From Eunapius fragilis (lineage: Eukaryota > Porifera > Demospongiae > Spongillida > Spongillidae), in contig OY811983.1 of NCBI GenBank assembly GCA_963681505.1, positions 3,836,122 through 3,900,121 of the forward strand: a stretch of 64,000 bases of DNA, written 5' to 3'. The notes beneath the pieces were generated by a model. That model saw only the letters and a list, made by a program, of their open reading frames with translations. It was not told the origin of the DNA and did no database searches. The translations under genes and the position numbers were made by a program. This document shows, piece after piece, positions 45,763 to 58,353 of this stretch (position 1 is its first letter; every line of letters begins with the position of its first letter).

Positions 45763-46397
45763 AACGCACGCACACAACGTGCACACAACACGCACGCACA
45801 CACAGACAACGCATACACATGTATCGGGTGTCATTAGTCCGGCTATACTGAGACCGCCTCACCTAATAACTCCACCCCTCATTTCCTTTCTCCGCCCCCA
45901 AAACATAGCTGTAGGGGAAAAAAAAAAAAGTTGCAATGTTTTTTTTTTTTTTTTTTTTTTTTTTTGGTTGTTTTTTTTTTTTTCCCCATGGCGGCAACGG
46001 CGTTCCATATAAACTACACCATTTCTTATGTTGTTCAACTTTTTTTACATGGATTACATGTAAGTGAGTTTAATGTTTCATAGTTAGTTTAGCAATCGCA
46101 CACCAGATCTATCCACGTAAAAAGGGGGAAAACTTAGGAACGTGTATCTTCAGATCGCAACGCAGAAAAATTTGTTTTGGATGTCTCGTATGCCACAGAA
46201 ACCGATTCCATTGAGAAAAAAATCAATGCGGTACGAAATTAAGTCCTAAAAATGGAATTTAAATAATAAACCTTGAAAAATTGAAGCCCTAAAAAGTTAT
46301 AAAATCAGGGAAAAACTTCACTTCATCATTGCAGATAAAAAAAGCTTTCTACAATTGCATGAATTGCGATATTGCCGCTTAATTTGACCGCCAAATC
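44708..46397 (+). repeat. right inverted arm
   Basis: Begins exactly at the last transposase exon and mirrors the left arm. Contains (CA)n at about 45090-45135 and 45698-45760 and poly-A/T runs at about 45919-45983. Confidence 0.9.
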
Positions 46398-48154
46398 ACA
46401 ATATACTTGTCGTACTGTCTGAAAGTACTGCACATATAGCCGTATGAAAGTTAGGAGCGCATATTTTTATAGGCCTAATAGGAGTGGTCTGTGCTATGAA
46501 AGGAATGGTGAGGCTCAAATTATTTAATGCTTGAGTATCCTTTTTGCTTCTGTCTTGTGGCTCCTTGGGGTGCATAAATTTGTATTTACATGTATGCCAC
46601 TGCTCTTTACATCTACCATTTGTATGGCGCTTCGGTTTTTTTTAGCATGCTTGCTTCATCACACCTGGGAAACATCAGGTTGTATGAAGCAAACTTCAGG
46701 CAGCATGTTAATGTTGTCCTGCGCAGTATTATGCACACCATCACACACATAATCCACAGATACTAACAAGTGCGCACTCAGTTCACAAAGCACACAGCCA
46801 CACTCAGAATTTTATATTACTCGCCCAATGCACCAAATAACATTTTTCACCCCCCCAACATGAATGTACACTCCCAGCATACACAAATATATGACCTCCC
46901 ATCAACATACACACCCAACTCATACTCTCCACCAACCACACACCAGTACACACCAATGACCCTACACACCCTCCCATATTTTTGCCCCCTCTTTGGCAAT
47001 GAAGGGATAACAAGTGACACAACACATGCACAGAATTGCCTTGCTTTTAATAAATTGCTCCTAAACATTTCAACTTAACATATGTCTTCCCCCCCCCCAA
47101 CCCCCCCCTCTAATGTGTTTTTCTCGGTGATGGGTTGTATCACTTGTTATCTCTTAATAACAGCATGTACACACCAGGTTACCCCACTGATACACCAGCA
47201 CAGCATATATAGCTGGCCTACCCACCTAACCTACTTATCGTTAGACAAACATAGTTTAATTCTCACCCACACACACACTCACACACACATACACCAATAG
47301 CAGTGAAAATAACAGTGAACACTACCACCAGCACATATCAGTTATTGCCAAGGAGGGGCAACAATATTGCAAATGTCCACATGCACCCCATACACCAATC
47401 CATACATCAACTAATATGTACACCAAAGGCATGCACTACAAGATAACATTTATCACATATGCAGTTTCCAAAATTCTACCTTACATGTAGTGTAAGGGTC
47501 CTTGTTCTTGGCCTACCCCTATCAGAGGTCATCTGCCTCACATAAAGGGGTAGTGATCAATAGGATAGGCTAAGAACACTAACAGTTTCTTTTTCCAACC
47601 TTACATGACATGCTCCCTAGGTGGCTGTATGGTCTATGTGATACAGCCAGCATGACAATAAAGCTTCAGCAACAACTCAAATAGAAGGGACATTGCAGGC
47701 TTTGTGTGGTCATCAAGTAGCTACAAGGCTCTGCAGACTTCATGTGATGCATGGGCATTTGTATTTGGCGAGGCATGATCTGTGCATGTGAATGTGGATG
47801 TACAGAAGGTGTTGGCATGGAACTTTGGACAATGGTGGACTTGCTGAAAGCAACCTGTTGAGTGAGCTGTACATGTAATAATATAACATCCAGCCATTTG
47901 GTCATTTTTTGCCACCGAGTATCTACATGTGTGAGGCATACTGGTGTGTGTTGGTGATGGTCTGTGTACATGTGATGAATATGGTGTGTAGGTACGGAAG
48001 CCTGGTAGGTTGCATTTGTGTCTGATGAGCTTCGAGTGGTTATTGTGTTGTACTCAAGACATTATGGTACTTCTATTTTGCTCAAAAGCAATGATGCAAT
48101 TAGCATTTTGACCATAACCATATACACCATGTAGGATGATAAGTACTGGTCAGA
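46398..48154. other. no gene recognised; C/A-rich low-complexity
   Basis: From about 46730 to 47350 the sequence is rich in CACACC/CCAACC motifs without a clean period. A small inverted pair (TGTTCTT.GCCTA) brackets about 47508-47585 and may be a worn MITE. A minus ORF at 47666-47971 is not recognised. Confidence 0.45.
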
Positions 48155-48260
48155 TACGGGGCCTGAAGCATCCGCGCCCCCTCCTTAGATGCCCCCCGCT
48201 TTTTGTATTGCAGGTCTAACCTGTATACCCCCCTTTTCGAAAATCCTGTATCCGCCCCTG
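48155..48260. mobile_element. small hAT-like MITE (~105 bp)
   Basis: The right end reads CAGGGGCGGATACAGG on the minus strand, a start common among hAT-derived MITEs. The left end has a degenerate counterpart. The interior is C-rich. Confidence 0.45.
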
Positions 48261-48799
48261 ATGTATGATGCATGTAAGGTCACCTATTAACCATATCCAA
48301 TCCCCCTCTATATTAGTCCTAACAAGAAGTGTTCATTGCAAACTCCTTTGTATAATTGCCACCTCCATCTTTGTAACATGTATTCCCAATTAGTGCAACC
48401 TGCATGTGCAGTCAGTACGTTACAATAGTTATTGGTCACTTAACTACAACATCAAAAACAGATAGGTCACGACTGACTGACGATAAGTGGCATGTGATGA
48501 TTATCTTGTTTGTGGGGTGTATCTCATTAACCATTCAATGGAAATGCAATTTGAAGGCCCAAAGCTCTGGGGGAAAAAATGAGGATAAATAAGTACACTG
48601 ACTACGCTCTTATAATCCGTGGGCACCTATCATTTGGTTGGGAAACCTTTGATGACTGAATAACGAAATGAGATTAAATGGACATTGGAAACCTTGCATA
48701 AATAATATGGAAGTGCGGATATACCTAAGGTGCAAAAAATGCCAAATAGTACTCACATTGCAAATCCGAGAGCACCTAGTCAACACTTGGTTTTGTTCT
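48261..48799. other. no gene recognised
   Basis: AT-rich with no coding signal. Confidence 0.45.
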
Positions 48800-49500
48800 G
48801 CAACTAGCTGCAGTTTTCTGAATGCGTCAATACATTTCGACGGACATTGAATTACGCAATGACCGAATACCACGTAATCCTTTCGACCGCCAATTTCTCG
48901 ATATGATGGCAGTTGCAGATAGGAGCCTATGTCTGAAAGGGCCTCCATCAATAAGTATCCCCTGGTACAGGAACGCTGCTTGTGCTAGCCTATTCAGCTC
49001 TTGCTCAACTCTTCCCCGTAAAGCATGCGGCACTGACCGAGGCCTAAAGACCGTGATGCTACATAGGGATCCACATAAAGCTAGTTACCCCCTTCACCAA
49101 CCTTCCTCATCCTTGAAGAGCTCAGTGTGATGGGACAATAGTTTCTGAATGTGGTGCTTACAGCCAGTCTCTCCTCATATGGAAGCAACCCACAAGTAGG
49201 CTCAGGGAAAAATAGATTCGGAGGTACCATGCACAATAACACACTGTACCCTTAACTCTCAACTGCTCCCCAGTATTTATTATCGGAGGAGGACTCGGAG
49301 GAGGACATCTGTGGCCTGCAATTGTTGCCGTCTCTGCTTTGACCACATCGCCAAGTACTCGCTAATAATGGATGATGCTGGGATAATGACAGATGCTGCA
49401 GCTCCTGTGTCATACAGTTTCATTACTATGAGAGAATCATTCAACAGGACAGGTAAGCTAGGTCAGAGATTTCTTGGAATGGTCCTGCAGAGGAAATAAG
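48800..49500 (-). mobile_element. Ty3/gypsy fossil, protease and start of RT region
   Basis: On the minus strand, an aspartic-protease-like LYDTGAAASVI lies near 49385-49425. An ALRGRVEQELNRL segment near 48990-49025 resembles the stretch that opens gypsy reverse transcriptase. The rest is too worn to read. Broken, old, without visible LTRs. Confidence 0.45.
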
Positions 49501-50127
49501 GTGTATATATGTATCCTTCTAACCCGATGATATTCTGATGCACTGTGGTGGCCATCACATCCGGTAACAGGCATCTTGCTTACCTTGTGCAGGAGTTGCT
49601 GCTTGATCAAACAATGTGTACAGGTCCGGGGTCCCCGACAGGGGGCCAAATTTCCTCGGCGCTCTTATCTGCCAGCTTCGCCAAGTTATACTATATGGCG
49701 TTCCATAAACAGAGAGTGGTATTTTGTGAGCGAAAACATATGTGCATATCTTTATATCTGGTCTCTCCATCATCCCATATCCCCCAACATGAAAAAGTTT
49801 ATAGTGCCTACGTTTCAACATTTAAAAAACAGATTCCTACAATGTGTATTGCATATAAACCTATACAATTATATTTTAAAATCATAAAATTATGCATGAT
49901 GGCGTAACTATACATCTACATCAACAAGTTGCTAATCCTAGTCAAGTCATAACTGACATATGAATTGTGGATGCAATAAAATGCATGATTCATTATTAAT
50001 AATTATTTACCCTTAATGTGTTATATGGGATAAAAAGAACATGTACTTATTTATTACAGGAATATATACACATATGGCTAACAACATGACCTAACATATA
50101 CATATCCTAACGCACTCACTCACTCAC
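49501..50127. other. no gene recognised
   Basis: Several overlapping short ORFs in both strands at 49545-49907 with no recognisable motif; AT-rich after 49800. Confidence 0.45.
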
Positions 50128-51450
50128 TCATGCATACAATACAACAATTTTTACTAAAAACTCTTCCTCTTCACTGTCCGTTTTAATTGTTCCCAACATA
50201 GAAGCTGCATTGCCACGTTGGATGGCAACTGAGAGTCTCTGAGTGAGGTATATGTATGCAAAGGAGTTGGCTTCTCCAGACACCTACCTCAATCGATGCC
50301 CCAACTCTTTCAGGAACTCCGTAGTCTTTGGTCCAAAAACTCCACTTGTCTCTATAAAGTAGCATGAGTCAAGGTGTTTATACTTCTGCATCTTTCTATC
50401 TTCTGCCTGTTGAGCAACTGCTCCAACTTGGTGTGCAGCAATTGTGGAGTAAGAAGGTGCAAAAGTATCCGGACACGTTGAATCCCACACCAAAAGTTGC
50501 CCACACTTCCAAGGGACAATTGAAACACCATCAGGTCGCTTCCCATCTGAATGATACAGACCTGAAGGCTCCAAACGTGATGGAACATGTGCTGAAACCA
50601 AAGCTCTGTGTATAATCTCGTTCACAGCTGAATGGCGGTGATGGCGTCCTGCAATCTTTCTGCAGCTTAAGCCATGCGTGGCAAAACTGAGACACTTCTG
50701 CCCCACAGTGTTGGCAGGTATGGCTTTGACATAAAGGTAGTCCCAGATGGAGACCCATAGATATTCTCATAGTAGCATTATCCATGCATAGTCCCAGTGA
50801 TGTAACCGGCAGGGCATTTAACCATGCACCGGACTCCTACAGGATGCTGCAAGGAAACGAGCCCTGTGCATTGGATCAGATGAGTCTGTATCTGCAATAG
50901 AAGATACTCTGATTGGATCCCATGTCTTCTGATGATGGGCAGCAGCATCAGTGGGGGGTTGTTCTTGACATCCTTGGGACCATACAGCAAGAGCCTCATC
51001 CACATAGCTGAGCTGGGGTGGTTGCATATTTGCTGGCAGAATTAGGTGAGCAAGTCCGGAGGAGGCAGCAGCTAAAGTCAAGAAGGCAGAAGGCATGCCA
51101 GCTGCACAGCGCTCCGAATTCCAAGCCCACCATGACGCACAAGCAAAGTGGATTGTGTCCAAGAGGGGTCACTTTCAGCCAGTTGGATATTAAAAGAGCT
51201 ACAGACTGTTACTCTGAGTTCATCATCATAGATCTTTAAACTGGATGAGAAAACAAGGTGACGTTCTAAGCAGGTACAAAAGTTTAGGTATGGCCAAAAA
51301 GTGACGCAATAGAAGATAGGCATCATGACAAGTTAAGTAATGGAGTCTCTCACGAAGGCACTTCAGCATGGCGGTCTTGGCATCAATAGCAACTGTGTTG
51401 GAACCAATATCTCCAACTGGTGAACCAAATAGTGCATCAGCTTGATTAAC
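50128..51450 (-). mobile_element. LINE (non-LTR) remnant, region after the RT
   Basis: On the minus strand the pieces read like the C-terminal half of ORF2 of an invertebrate LINE. First is AKTAMLKCLRERLHYL then LLRHFLAIPKLLYLLRTSPC (about 51270-51400), then a GLGIRSAVQLA-like stretch near 51090. The SYVDEALAVWSQG stretch follows near 50985-51020, then [14 protein letters not shown] near 50690-50730. Next is [20 protein letters not shown] near 50620-50680 and a [14 protein letters not shown] stretch near 50510-50550. The tail VAIQRGNAASMLGTIK is near 50185-50235. Frameshifts and stops separate the pieces. The reverse transcriptase proper is missing or unrecognisable upstream, where the actin gene begins. 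Confidence 0.7.
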
Positions 51451-51749
51451 CTTTACCCTTAATTGGCATAGAGGTCCTCACGCATGTCATCGGTTTGTGA
51501 ACACCATTTGTATGAGCTCACTACGTACACAAGGCTCATAGCATGATCTGTCAGTTGTACATTCACATTCAGTGCAAAAGCAAATTGTGTATCAATAAGC
51601 AGAAAAAACTTATCACCACTGCATAAAATTTATGCCTTAAGCTTTATGTAAAAGCAACATAGACTTAACTGAGAGGGACATAAAACCTGAAATTTTTGAT
51701 TGCCAGAATAAACACAATACATGGAATACACACTCATACACGAGCATTC
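51451..51749. other. 3' flank of actin gene
   Basis: No gene recognised. On the minus strand this is the downstream region of the actin-like gene and probably includes its 3' UTR. Confidence 0.4.
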
Positions 51750-52628
51750 TTAAAAGCACTTCCTAGGGCTGTAATGACACCCCACCTCATCATACTCCTG
51801 CTTGTAAGTCCACTTCTTCTGAAATGATTGCATGCTGGCAAGGATTGAACCACCAACCCAGGCACTGTACTTCGGTTCTGGAGCTGCAATGATATTGACC
51901 TTTGTGGTGGGTGGGGTTAGTGTCAGGATTTCCTTCTGCATCCTGTGTACAATGCCAGGGAATAAGGTGCTACCTCCTGACAAAACAATATTGGCATACA
52001 GGTCCTTCCTGATATCAACGTCACACTTCATAATGGAGTTGTAAGTGGCCTCATGGATGGCAGCAGACTCCATTCCAAGGAATGTGGGCTGAAAAAAAGA
52101 TTCTGGACACCTGAATCGTTCATTACCAAGAGTTATCATCACACCACCAGGTAATTCATAGCTCTTTTCCACACTGGAGTTCTGAGTAGCCATCTGCATC
52201 TCCTGGTCAAAGTCCAGAGCAACATAGCATAGCTTTTCCTTGATGTCACGAACAATTATTAAGTTTTCGGAAGAACCTGTAAAACTGTAGCCACTCTCTA
52301 TCATAAGTTTCATTAGATAATCTGTCAGGTCATGACCAGCAAGGTTTAAACTGAAAATGGCATGGGAAAGGGCCGAACCCTCATAGATAGGCACAATGTG
52401 GGAGACATCATGACCAGATTCTAACACGACACCAGTGCTTCATCCACTGGAATAAAGAGACAACATTGCTGGAATGGCCACATGCATGGCAGGGACGTTG
52501 AAGGTCTCAAACATGATCTCTGTCATCTTCTGACGGTTGGCCTTTGGGTTGAGAGGGTCCTCAGTAAGGAGAACATGGTGCTCCTCTGGGACTACATGGA
52601 GTTCATTATAGAAAGTGTGATGCCAGAT

Positions 52629-53569
52629 CTGAAAAAGAAAGGGTATATTTTATTTCGATGTAGCACTCTATATATGGTACAATACTTTCTCTTCCTCTTA
52701 AACTTCGGAAGGCCAAAGGGCCTATTTACATTGTGCTCATCATATTATGTTAGTTAGCCATGTAGTAAAAGTTTGATGACTTTTTATCATTAGCAAGATT
52801 ATGTTGCCAATTAAAACTGTACATTTACAATTATGGCTCCATCTCTTTTCTTTTAAGGAGCGGACTCAGTGGTATCATGAAAACAGCACTTCACGTATCA
52901 GCAAAAGCAAAGAAATTGTTGTGTGCCCACCATAGAATGTGGTGCATGCACCTATAATATTGAAGACCTGAAGCAAGGGTCTGTAACAGATTTTCAGGGG
53001 TTATTCATGATCAGCAAAACCTCTAGATATAGACCTGTATATGATGGGTTCTTAATCGATGTTTATGTTTATCCCAGATTCAAAACTATAACTGGCAATT
53101 TTTGTAATGACAGCTAGCAAGGAGATGTATAATTGCAGAACACCAGGGTACCACGAAAACACATGCATATGCTCACACACAACCAACCATAGATTGTACA
53201 TGGAAGTAAATAGCGCGTGACGTCATTTCCCGTCGTTGCTCGTGTTCGTGTTCCTTTTCTAAACTTACTAATTACTTCAGATAGCTTGCCTGATACTACT
53301 GAATTCTATTGAAGTCTTACTTACGGTAGGTAGGACAGTCATAGTTGGGCCGAGTATTTGGTTGCGTACTTTGAACGTAACAACTCTGCTAGATTTTTTA
53401 TGGCCTACTACTTGCTGTCGCATAAGTAGTATTGCCCTGTGGTGTTTTTACATTTCGCGAACACGGGCATATGGTTCGAACCAATTATCTGTATGGAAAT
53501 CTTCCACGCGTGCGGGTTGTGCGACGGGTGGGGGCAGGATGCCACACCTATAATATAATTTAATAATTG
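52629..53569. other. actin intron, non-coding part
   Basis: No gene. A short plus-strand stretch near 52855-52915 (ERTQWYHENSTSRISKSK) faintly recalls YqaJ-type nucleases but is too short to call. Confidence 0.5.
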
Positions 53570-53890
53570 GGCCGCACCAACTTTGCATGGACCGAGTGCG
53601 CCGGGCCTGTCATGGAAAAGGTCCGGGTCCTAAAAGGTCCGGACGGTATTCAATTTGATTTTATACGTCCACGTGGTTGAAAGCCACTTTGCGAGTGATT
53701 GCGGAGATAGAAAAAGTAGTAGGCGATGGTTCCGATTGTGATGATGTTGTCGAGAAGGCCTGTGTCCAAGACGTATCCTGAATGTGTCAATGAGAGCAAA
53801 AAGAGAGTGATACAAAGAAAGGCTGCGAAGTTGAATATATCGTCTGAAGGAGAGCTATTGTATAAGCACTACTGCAGTACTGCGACCCAC
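53570..53890 (+). mobile_element. 5' fragment of a second Ginger-like element in the actin intron
   Basis: GGTCCGG motifs (about 53620-53645) like those near the ends of the 54541-58970 element are followed by a frame reading [20 protein letters not shown] and then EGELLYK. This parallels exon 1 of that element (YPVGASVARKRCIRRKAQKF, then DGEMYFK). The rest of the gene is absent. It lies within the actin intron, antisense to the actin gene. Confidence 0.5.
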
Positions 53891-54723
53891 CAGAAAAAAT
53901 GGCGCCCCTCCCATATATTACATTTCGCCAGAGATCATATCTATATATAGCTAACCAGCTAACCTGCTCCATGTCATCCCAGTTGGTTACAATGCCATGT
54001 TTGATGGGGTAATTTAGTCTTAGGATACCTCTTTTGCTCAGGGCCGCATCACCGACGTAGACGTCCTTTTTGTCGATACCCATCGTCCCCAAGCCTCTGC
54101 CCACGATAGATGGGAAAAGTACTCTAGGGGCATCATCCCCTGCAAATCCAGCCTTGAATATCCCACTGCCATTATCAAACACCAACGCATAAGTACCGTT
54201 GTCACTCATGTTATTCTATAAAGCAGCATTTGGATTTAATCCTTATTTGGGGCACCAAACCACGAACTCATTTAATTGGAATAGGATTAACGGTATTCCT
54301 CCAGTACTTTGTGTATTGTAGGCATGGCCCGATGAAATATTGGAGAAATACCGTTTATCCAAATCAACACATTACAATGGTAATGACGCATTGATGCTGT
54401 CGACATTATTTTGACCATAACAATAAATTAGCAGTGTATGTGAATGGTATGGTGTGCGCATATTACCGCTGAGTAGGTAAATATCAAATATACAAGCCGC
54501 TATGGATTTATTAGGCACGCGTACGAAAGTCCACAACTCTGAGGCAGTGAAAAGGGACCTGTCACGAAAAATTTGGTCCGGGAAAAAAATCGGTCCGGCC
54601 GGACCAATTTTGGCGACCAAAAGTGGTCCGGCCGGACCGAAAATGACGCCAAAATTTGTCCGGGCAAACCAAAACTGGTCCAGGCACATAACACCTTGAA
54701 CACGTGGAGCATTCGTTTTGAAA

Positions 54724-55604
54724 ATGGCTGATTCAAGTGAAGAGGGAGATGCCAAAAGTGCGGGGGATCTAGTAGAAGAAGCATATGAGTACTTGGTAAG
54801 AAATGTGTACCCTGTGGGTGCAAGCGTAGCGCGCAAGCGGTGCATACGAAGAAAGGCTCAGAAATTTGTTGTGAAAGATGGAGAAATGTACTTTAAGAAG
54901 AAGAAGGGCAAGGTTTGTTCATTTTTTAATTTGGCTAATGCACACCTACTGTGTCGTCCGCACGTCATGGGTTGAGCTTAATTATTATAGATAATGGAAA
55001 TACGATTTGTCGGAGTTAAGGAAGAGCAGCGTCGTATTCTGAAGGCTTGTCATGTGGATCCGATGTCCGGGCACATGGGAGTGAAGCGCACTTTGAACAG
55101 GATCAGCGAGCGGTTCATTTGGCCATGCAACTTAGATTTTTAGTAATAGATTTCTATAAAGTCCATACCTGAATTTAAATAACCGCAGGTCGCCAAATGT
55201 GACATCTGCCAGCATGCAAATCGGAAACACATGCATACAGCCCCAGAACTACACCCGGTTCCAGTGAAGTCACCATGGAATCACATTGGCATTGATTTTG
55301 TTGGGCCACTTGTGAAATCTAAGTCAGAAAATCAATACATCCTGACTGTGTGTGACTACTTCTCCAAATGGGTAGAAGCAGTCCCACTTCCATCTAAACA
55401 TGCAATTGGAGTTGCCAATGCACTCTACAAGGTAGGTCAATGAAGCAACGTTTTCCTATGTGTAATTACATTATAATTGCATTTACATTGCAACTGAGAT
55501 ATATATGTGCTTATTATTTTAGAAATTAAGTTATGGTACAGTAATATAATGCCATGCCCACTCCAGGCCCTTAGCCAGGAAGGGGGGGGGGCCAAGAGGC
55601 TGAG

Positions 55605-55637
<33 letters not shown>

Positions 55638-58353
55638 ATGCAAGGGAGACCCCACACACATATACACATTCGCATTTGGCTAAATGTGAGGGGACCTCCC
55701 CCACTTTCAAAAGTCCTGCTATCGATCCCCCCCCCCCCGTCAAATGTCCTGGCTACGGGCATGCACTCATAGTCTAATTCACTGTATTCTATCCTTGCAG
55801 ATTTTTATGAGAATGGGTTTGCCCAAGATCATTACAACAGACAATGGCACTGAATTCAAAAACGAATTAAACAAGCACCTTATGGATCTCCTAGGTATAG
55901 ATCACCGGCTGACAACAGCGTACCATCCACAGGTCTGTAATATGTCTGCATTCATTTTTTCCATGCTACAATAAATTATTGCGTATGTTAAAAAGTAGTG
56001 AAGCCATTTTTGAAGTTAAATCCAATTATTACTTAAAGCAATGAGAAGAAATGTTTAAGGAACAACACTGTAGATTTTATATTTTGTTGTCTCAATACCT
56101 AAAAGGAAGACAGACCGTTTCCATAATTAATAAGGGTTAATGGACTCGTATAAATTTAAATGATTGGTAGAATACCATTAAAATTATGCTTTTATCCAAT
56201 GCCAACTTTGCATTCATTTTATAGGCCAATGGTCTTGTTGAAAGACTTAATCAGACCTTGCAAAATATGATTGTCAAATTTTGCAACGTGAAGAAAACCA
56301 ATTGGGATGATGTTCTGAATACGTTTTTGCATACAACACTTCTTGCCACGAAAGCACACTTTATACGCCGTTTGAGATTATGTTTGGGAGAAAGGCAATT
56401 CTACCAATTGATTTCCAAATGCATGTAGACATACCAAATGCTTCTGAAATAGAACGAATTACTGATGAAAGAATAAAGGTACTGAAACAAGCGAAAGCAA
56501 ATATTCAATTGGCACAAAAGAAGCAGAAGCTAGAATATGACCGGAAACATGCTAACCCAAAAGCCTATGAATTAGGTGCAAAAGTCCTAAAAAAGGATTT
56601 CAAAAGGAAAAAAAGGAGAGGAGGAAAATTGGACTACAAGTATGTGGGCCCATTTACTATAACAAAGTGTCTTGGAAAAGGTTTGTACTCACTTCAGTCA
56701 ATTGAAAACCCAGATGTAGTCATCAAGAGCGTAAATGGTGTCCACATCAAACCATATCTTACCCCACACAGTACTTTTAGTACACATTCAAGCTCAAACT
56801 CATCCAGTTACACACCACCAGTAGATAAATCAGTTCTTCATAAGACTGAGGTTGTACTTTCCAGTGGTGATTCATTCCACAAGAGAGGTGACTCATCAGC
56901 AAGTAGTCCTACATCCAAGTCTCAGCACTCCAAAGAATCAGAGGCCACTCTCCAACATCTTAGTGCTAGCAAACAACATATGGAAGAGCATTATTATGCT
57001 GATAATCACTTAAGTAATGTTCATGATGATGGCAATCTGCTTTATGCGTGGAAGTGTGTGACATATACATTAGAAGGCTGTAAAAGTGAAAGCTTAAATG
57101 TCTTTGATCATGAAAGTACTCAAATGGGTGACCTTGCATTTGTATTGGAGTCTTCCAAGCATATCACAGTACCTGAATTGCCAAATCCCCATAGTGAGAT
57201 GGTTACAAGTACTCCAACTTTAAGTGGAGGATATTTTACACCAATGGAAGATGGAAACTTATCTCCAATACCAGTTTGTAATGTGCTGAGCCACTATAAG
57301 GAGAGCTGTATTCAACCTGCACTTTCCACCACTGCCTCTATCCCAAACCCCACATCCTCGCCTGCTTGTCCATCACAGGTTCCTCAAACTAGCAGCTGTC
57401 CACAGAGAGATTTTCCAAAGAGTCCAAATTCACAAATGCAATTAAAAATTGCTATCACAAAGGATAAATGTCATTTGAAAAGCAAACACCATAAGAGCCA
57501 CTGTGAAAAACGTGAAGTGATTCCTAGTGAAGAAAGTAAGTGATTATGATTATATTCAATTTTATAAAAATTATTGCATTTGTTTATTTCCACAGAACAA
57601 AAGAAATCTCAAGGGTTACAAGTTTGGATACCACAACTGAACCTACTAGCTGAAGACAACCAGGCCATTGAAGAAGGAAAATGGTTATCAGGTCGTGTTA
57701 TAAATGCTGCACAGGAACTACTGAAATTCATCAATACTTCCATTGGCGGGCTACAAAATGCCTTGTTGGCACAAAACTTGCAATTCACTATTGAAAGAGA
57801 CAGGTTTGTACAAATTTTACATGTTTCGGGGAATCACTGGATAACAATAGCAAATAATGGATGCACAGGTGGAGAGATAAAGGTTTATGATAGCATGGGA
57901 CATTCAGATCTTCCAGAGGAGACTAAACAGCAAGTAGCTGCGTTGATTTTTACCTCAGTCAATAAGATCACACTGACATTTCAGACTGTTCAACGGCAAC
58001 AAGATAGCAGCAGTTGTGGTCTATTTGCGGTTGCTTTTGCTACATCTCTTTGTTTTGGATCAGATCCATGTACCATAATGTATGATTCGGCAACCCTAAG
58101 GTCCCATCTTAAGCATTGTTTTGTATCAGGAATCATGGAGCCTTTCCCAGGCAAGGAAATAAAGGCTCGAAGGCCATATAGCCATGTACAATATGATATA
58201 TTTTGCAGTTGCAGGCTGACAAGAGGAAAGGAAAAGATGGCCAGATGCGACAAGTGTCTGGAATGGTTCCACAAATCATGCGAAAAAATTCCTGGTTGTG
58301 TGTTCTCTAAGAGCCAGAAGTGGTTTTGCCACTCTTGTAACTCCTCAACATAA
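54724..58353 (+). CDS. Ginger-like transposase: integrase, GPY/F-like, Ulp1 protease, PHD finger
   Basis: Six exons by splice signals: 54724-54912, 54991 to about 55140, 55189-55431, 55801-55932, 56225-57535 and 57596-58353. Exon 1 is acidic then basic (MADSSEEGD...). Exons 2-3 carry the HHCC finger (HVDPMSGHMG, then CDICQHANRKH). The DDE residues appear in GIDFVGPL, TTDNGTEF and ANGLVERLNQ. A GPY/F-like module (YKYVGPFTITKCLGKGLYSL) is near 56640-56700. A Ser-rich linker follows. Exon 6 holds an Ulp1/C48-like cysteine protease with His in GNHWITIANNG, Asp in KVYDSMG and Cys in QQDSSSCGLF, then a PHD finger (FCSCR, CDKCLEWFHKSC, WFCHSC). All catalytic residues are kept. The exon 2/3 junction is not clean, and one frame change is apparent between the DDE core and the GPY/F region, so this copy may be dead. 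Ulp1 and PHD additions are known in some Ginger transposases. Confidence 0.7.
55567..55762. mobile_element. MITE-like insertion in an intron, G/C-tract bearing
   Basis: Ends GGCCCTTAGCCAGGA and TCCTGGCTACGGGC are inverted copies with few changes. The interior has poly-G and poly-C runs (about 55580-55590 and 55605-55635). It lies in the intron between exons 3 and 4 of the Ginger-like gene. Confidence 0.6.

Larger units (their letters stand above)
40012..46397 (+). mobile_element. IS3-like (IS3EU-type) transposon with very long inverted arms
   Basis: The outer ends are GATTTGGCGGTCAAA at the left and its complement at the right, followed by diverged inverted sequence. Inside, arms of about 1.2-1.3 kb (about 40310-41628 and 44708-46000) are almost identical inverted copies. 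They include matching (TG)n/(CA)n tracts and poly-A/T runs. The unique middle carries the transposase gene. No clear target duplication was found. The outer ~200 bases of the arms differ far more than the inner parts, and the left arm lacks about 180 bases present in the right. Confidence 0.75.
51750..54209 (-). pseudogene. divergent actin, two exons, one in-frame stop
   Basis: Exon 1 is 53964-54209 (ATG at 54207-54209). It encodes the nucleotide-binding start DNGSG and FAGDDAPR, then [20 protein letters not shown], ending at a CAG/GTTAGC donor. Exon 2 is 51750-52628 after a TTTTTCAG acceptor, and continues [10 protein letters not shown] through to the C-terminal RKCF and TAA. Joined length would be about 374 codons, the size of actin. 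One TGA sits at codon 145, where actins have the arginine of SG-R-TTG, which could come from a single C-to-T change in CGA. Divergence is clear elsewhere (GRGLGTMG for GRPRHQG.., [17 protein letters not shown]). Either a recent pseudogene, a null allele, or a base error. The intron (52629-53963) holds a Ginger fragment at 53570-53890. Confidence 0.85.

Noticed and set aside
52855-52915. Possible YqaJ-nuclease fragment
   Set aside because: Fewer than 20 residues resemble the family, and the frame closes at once.
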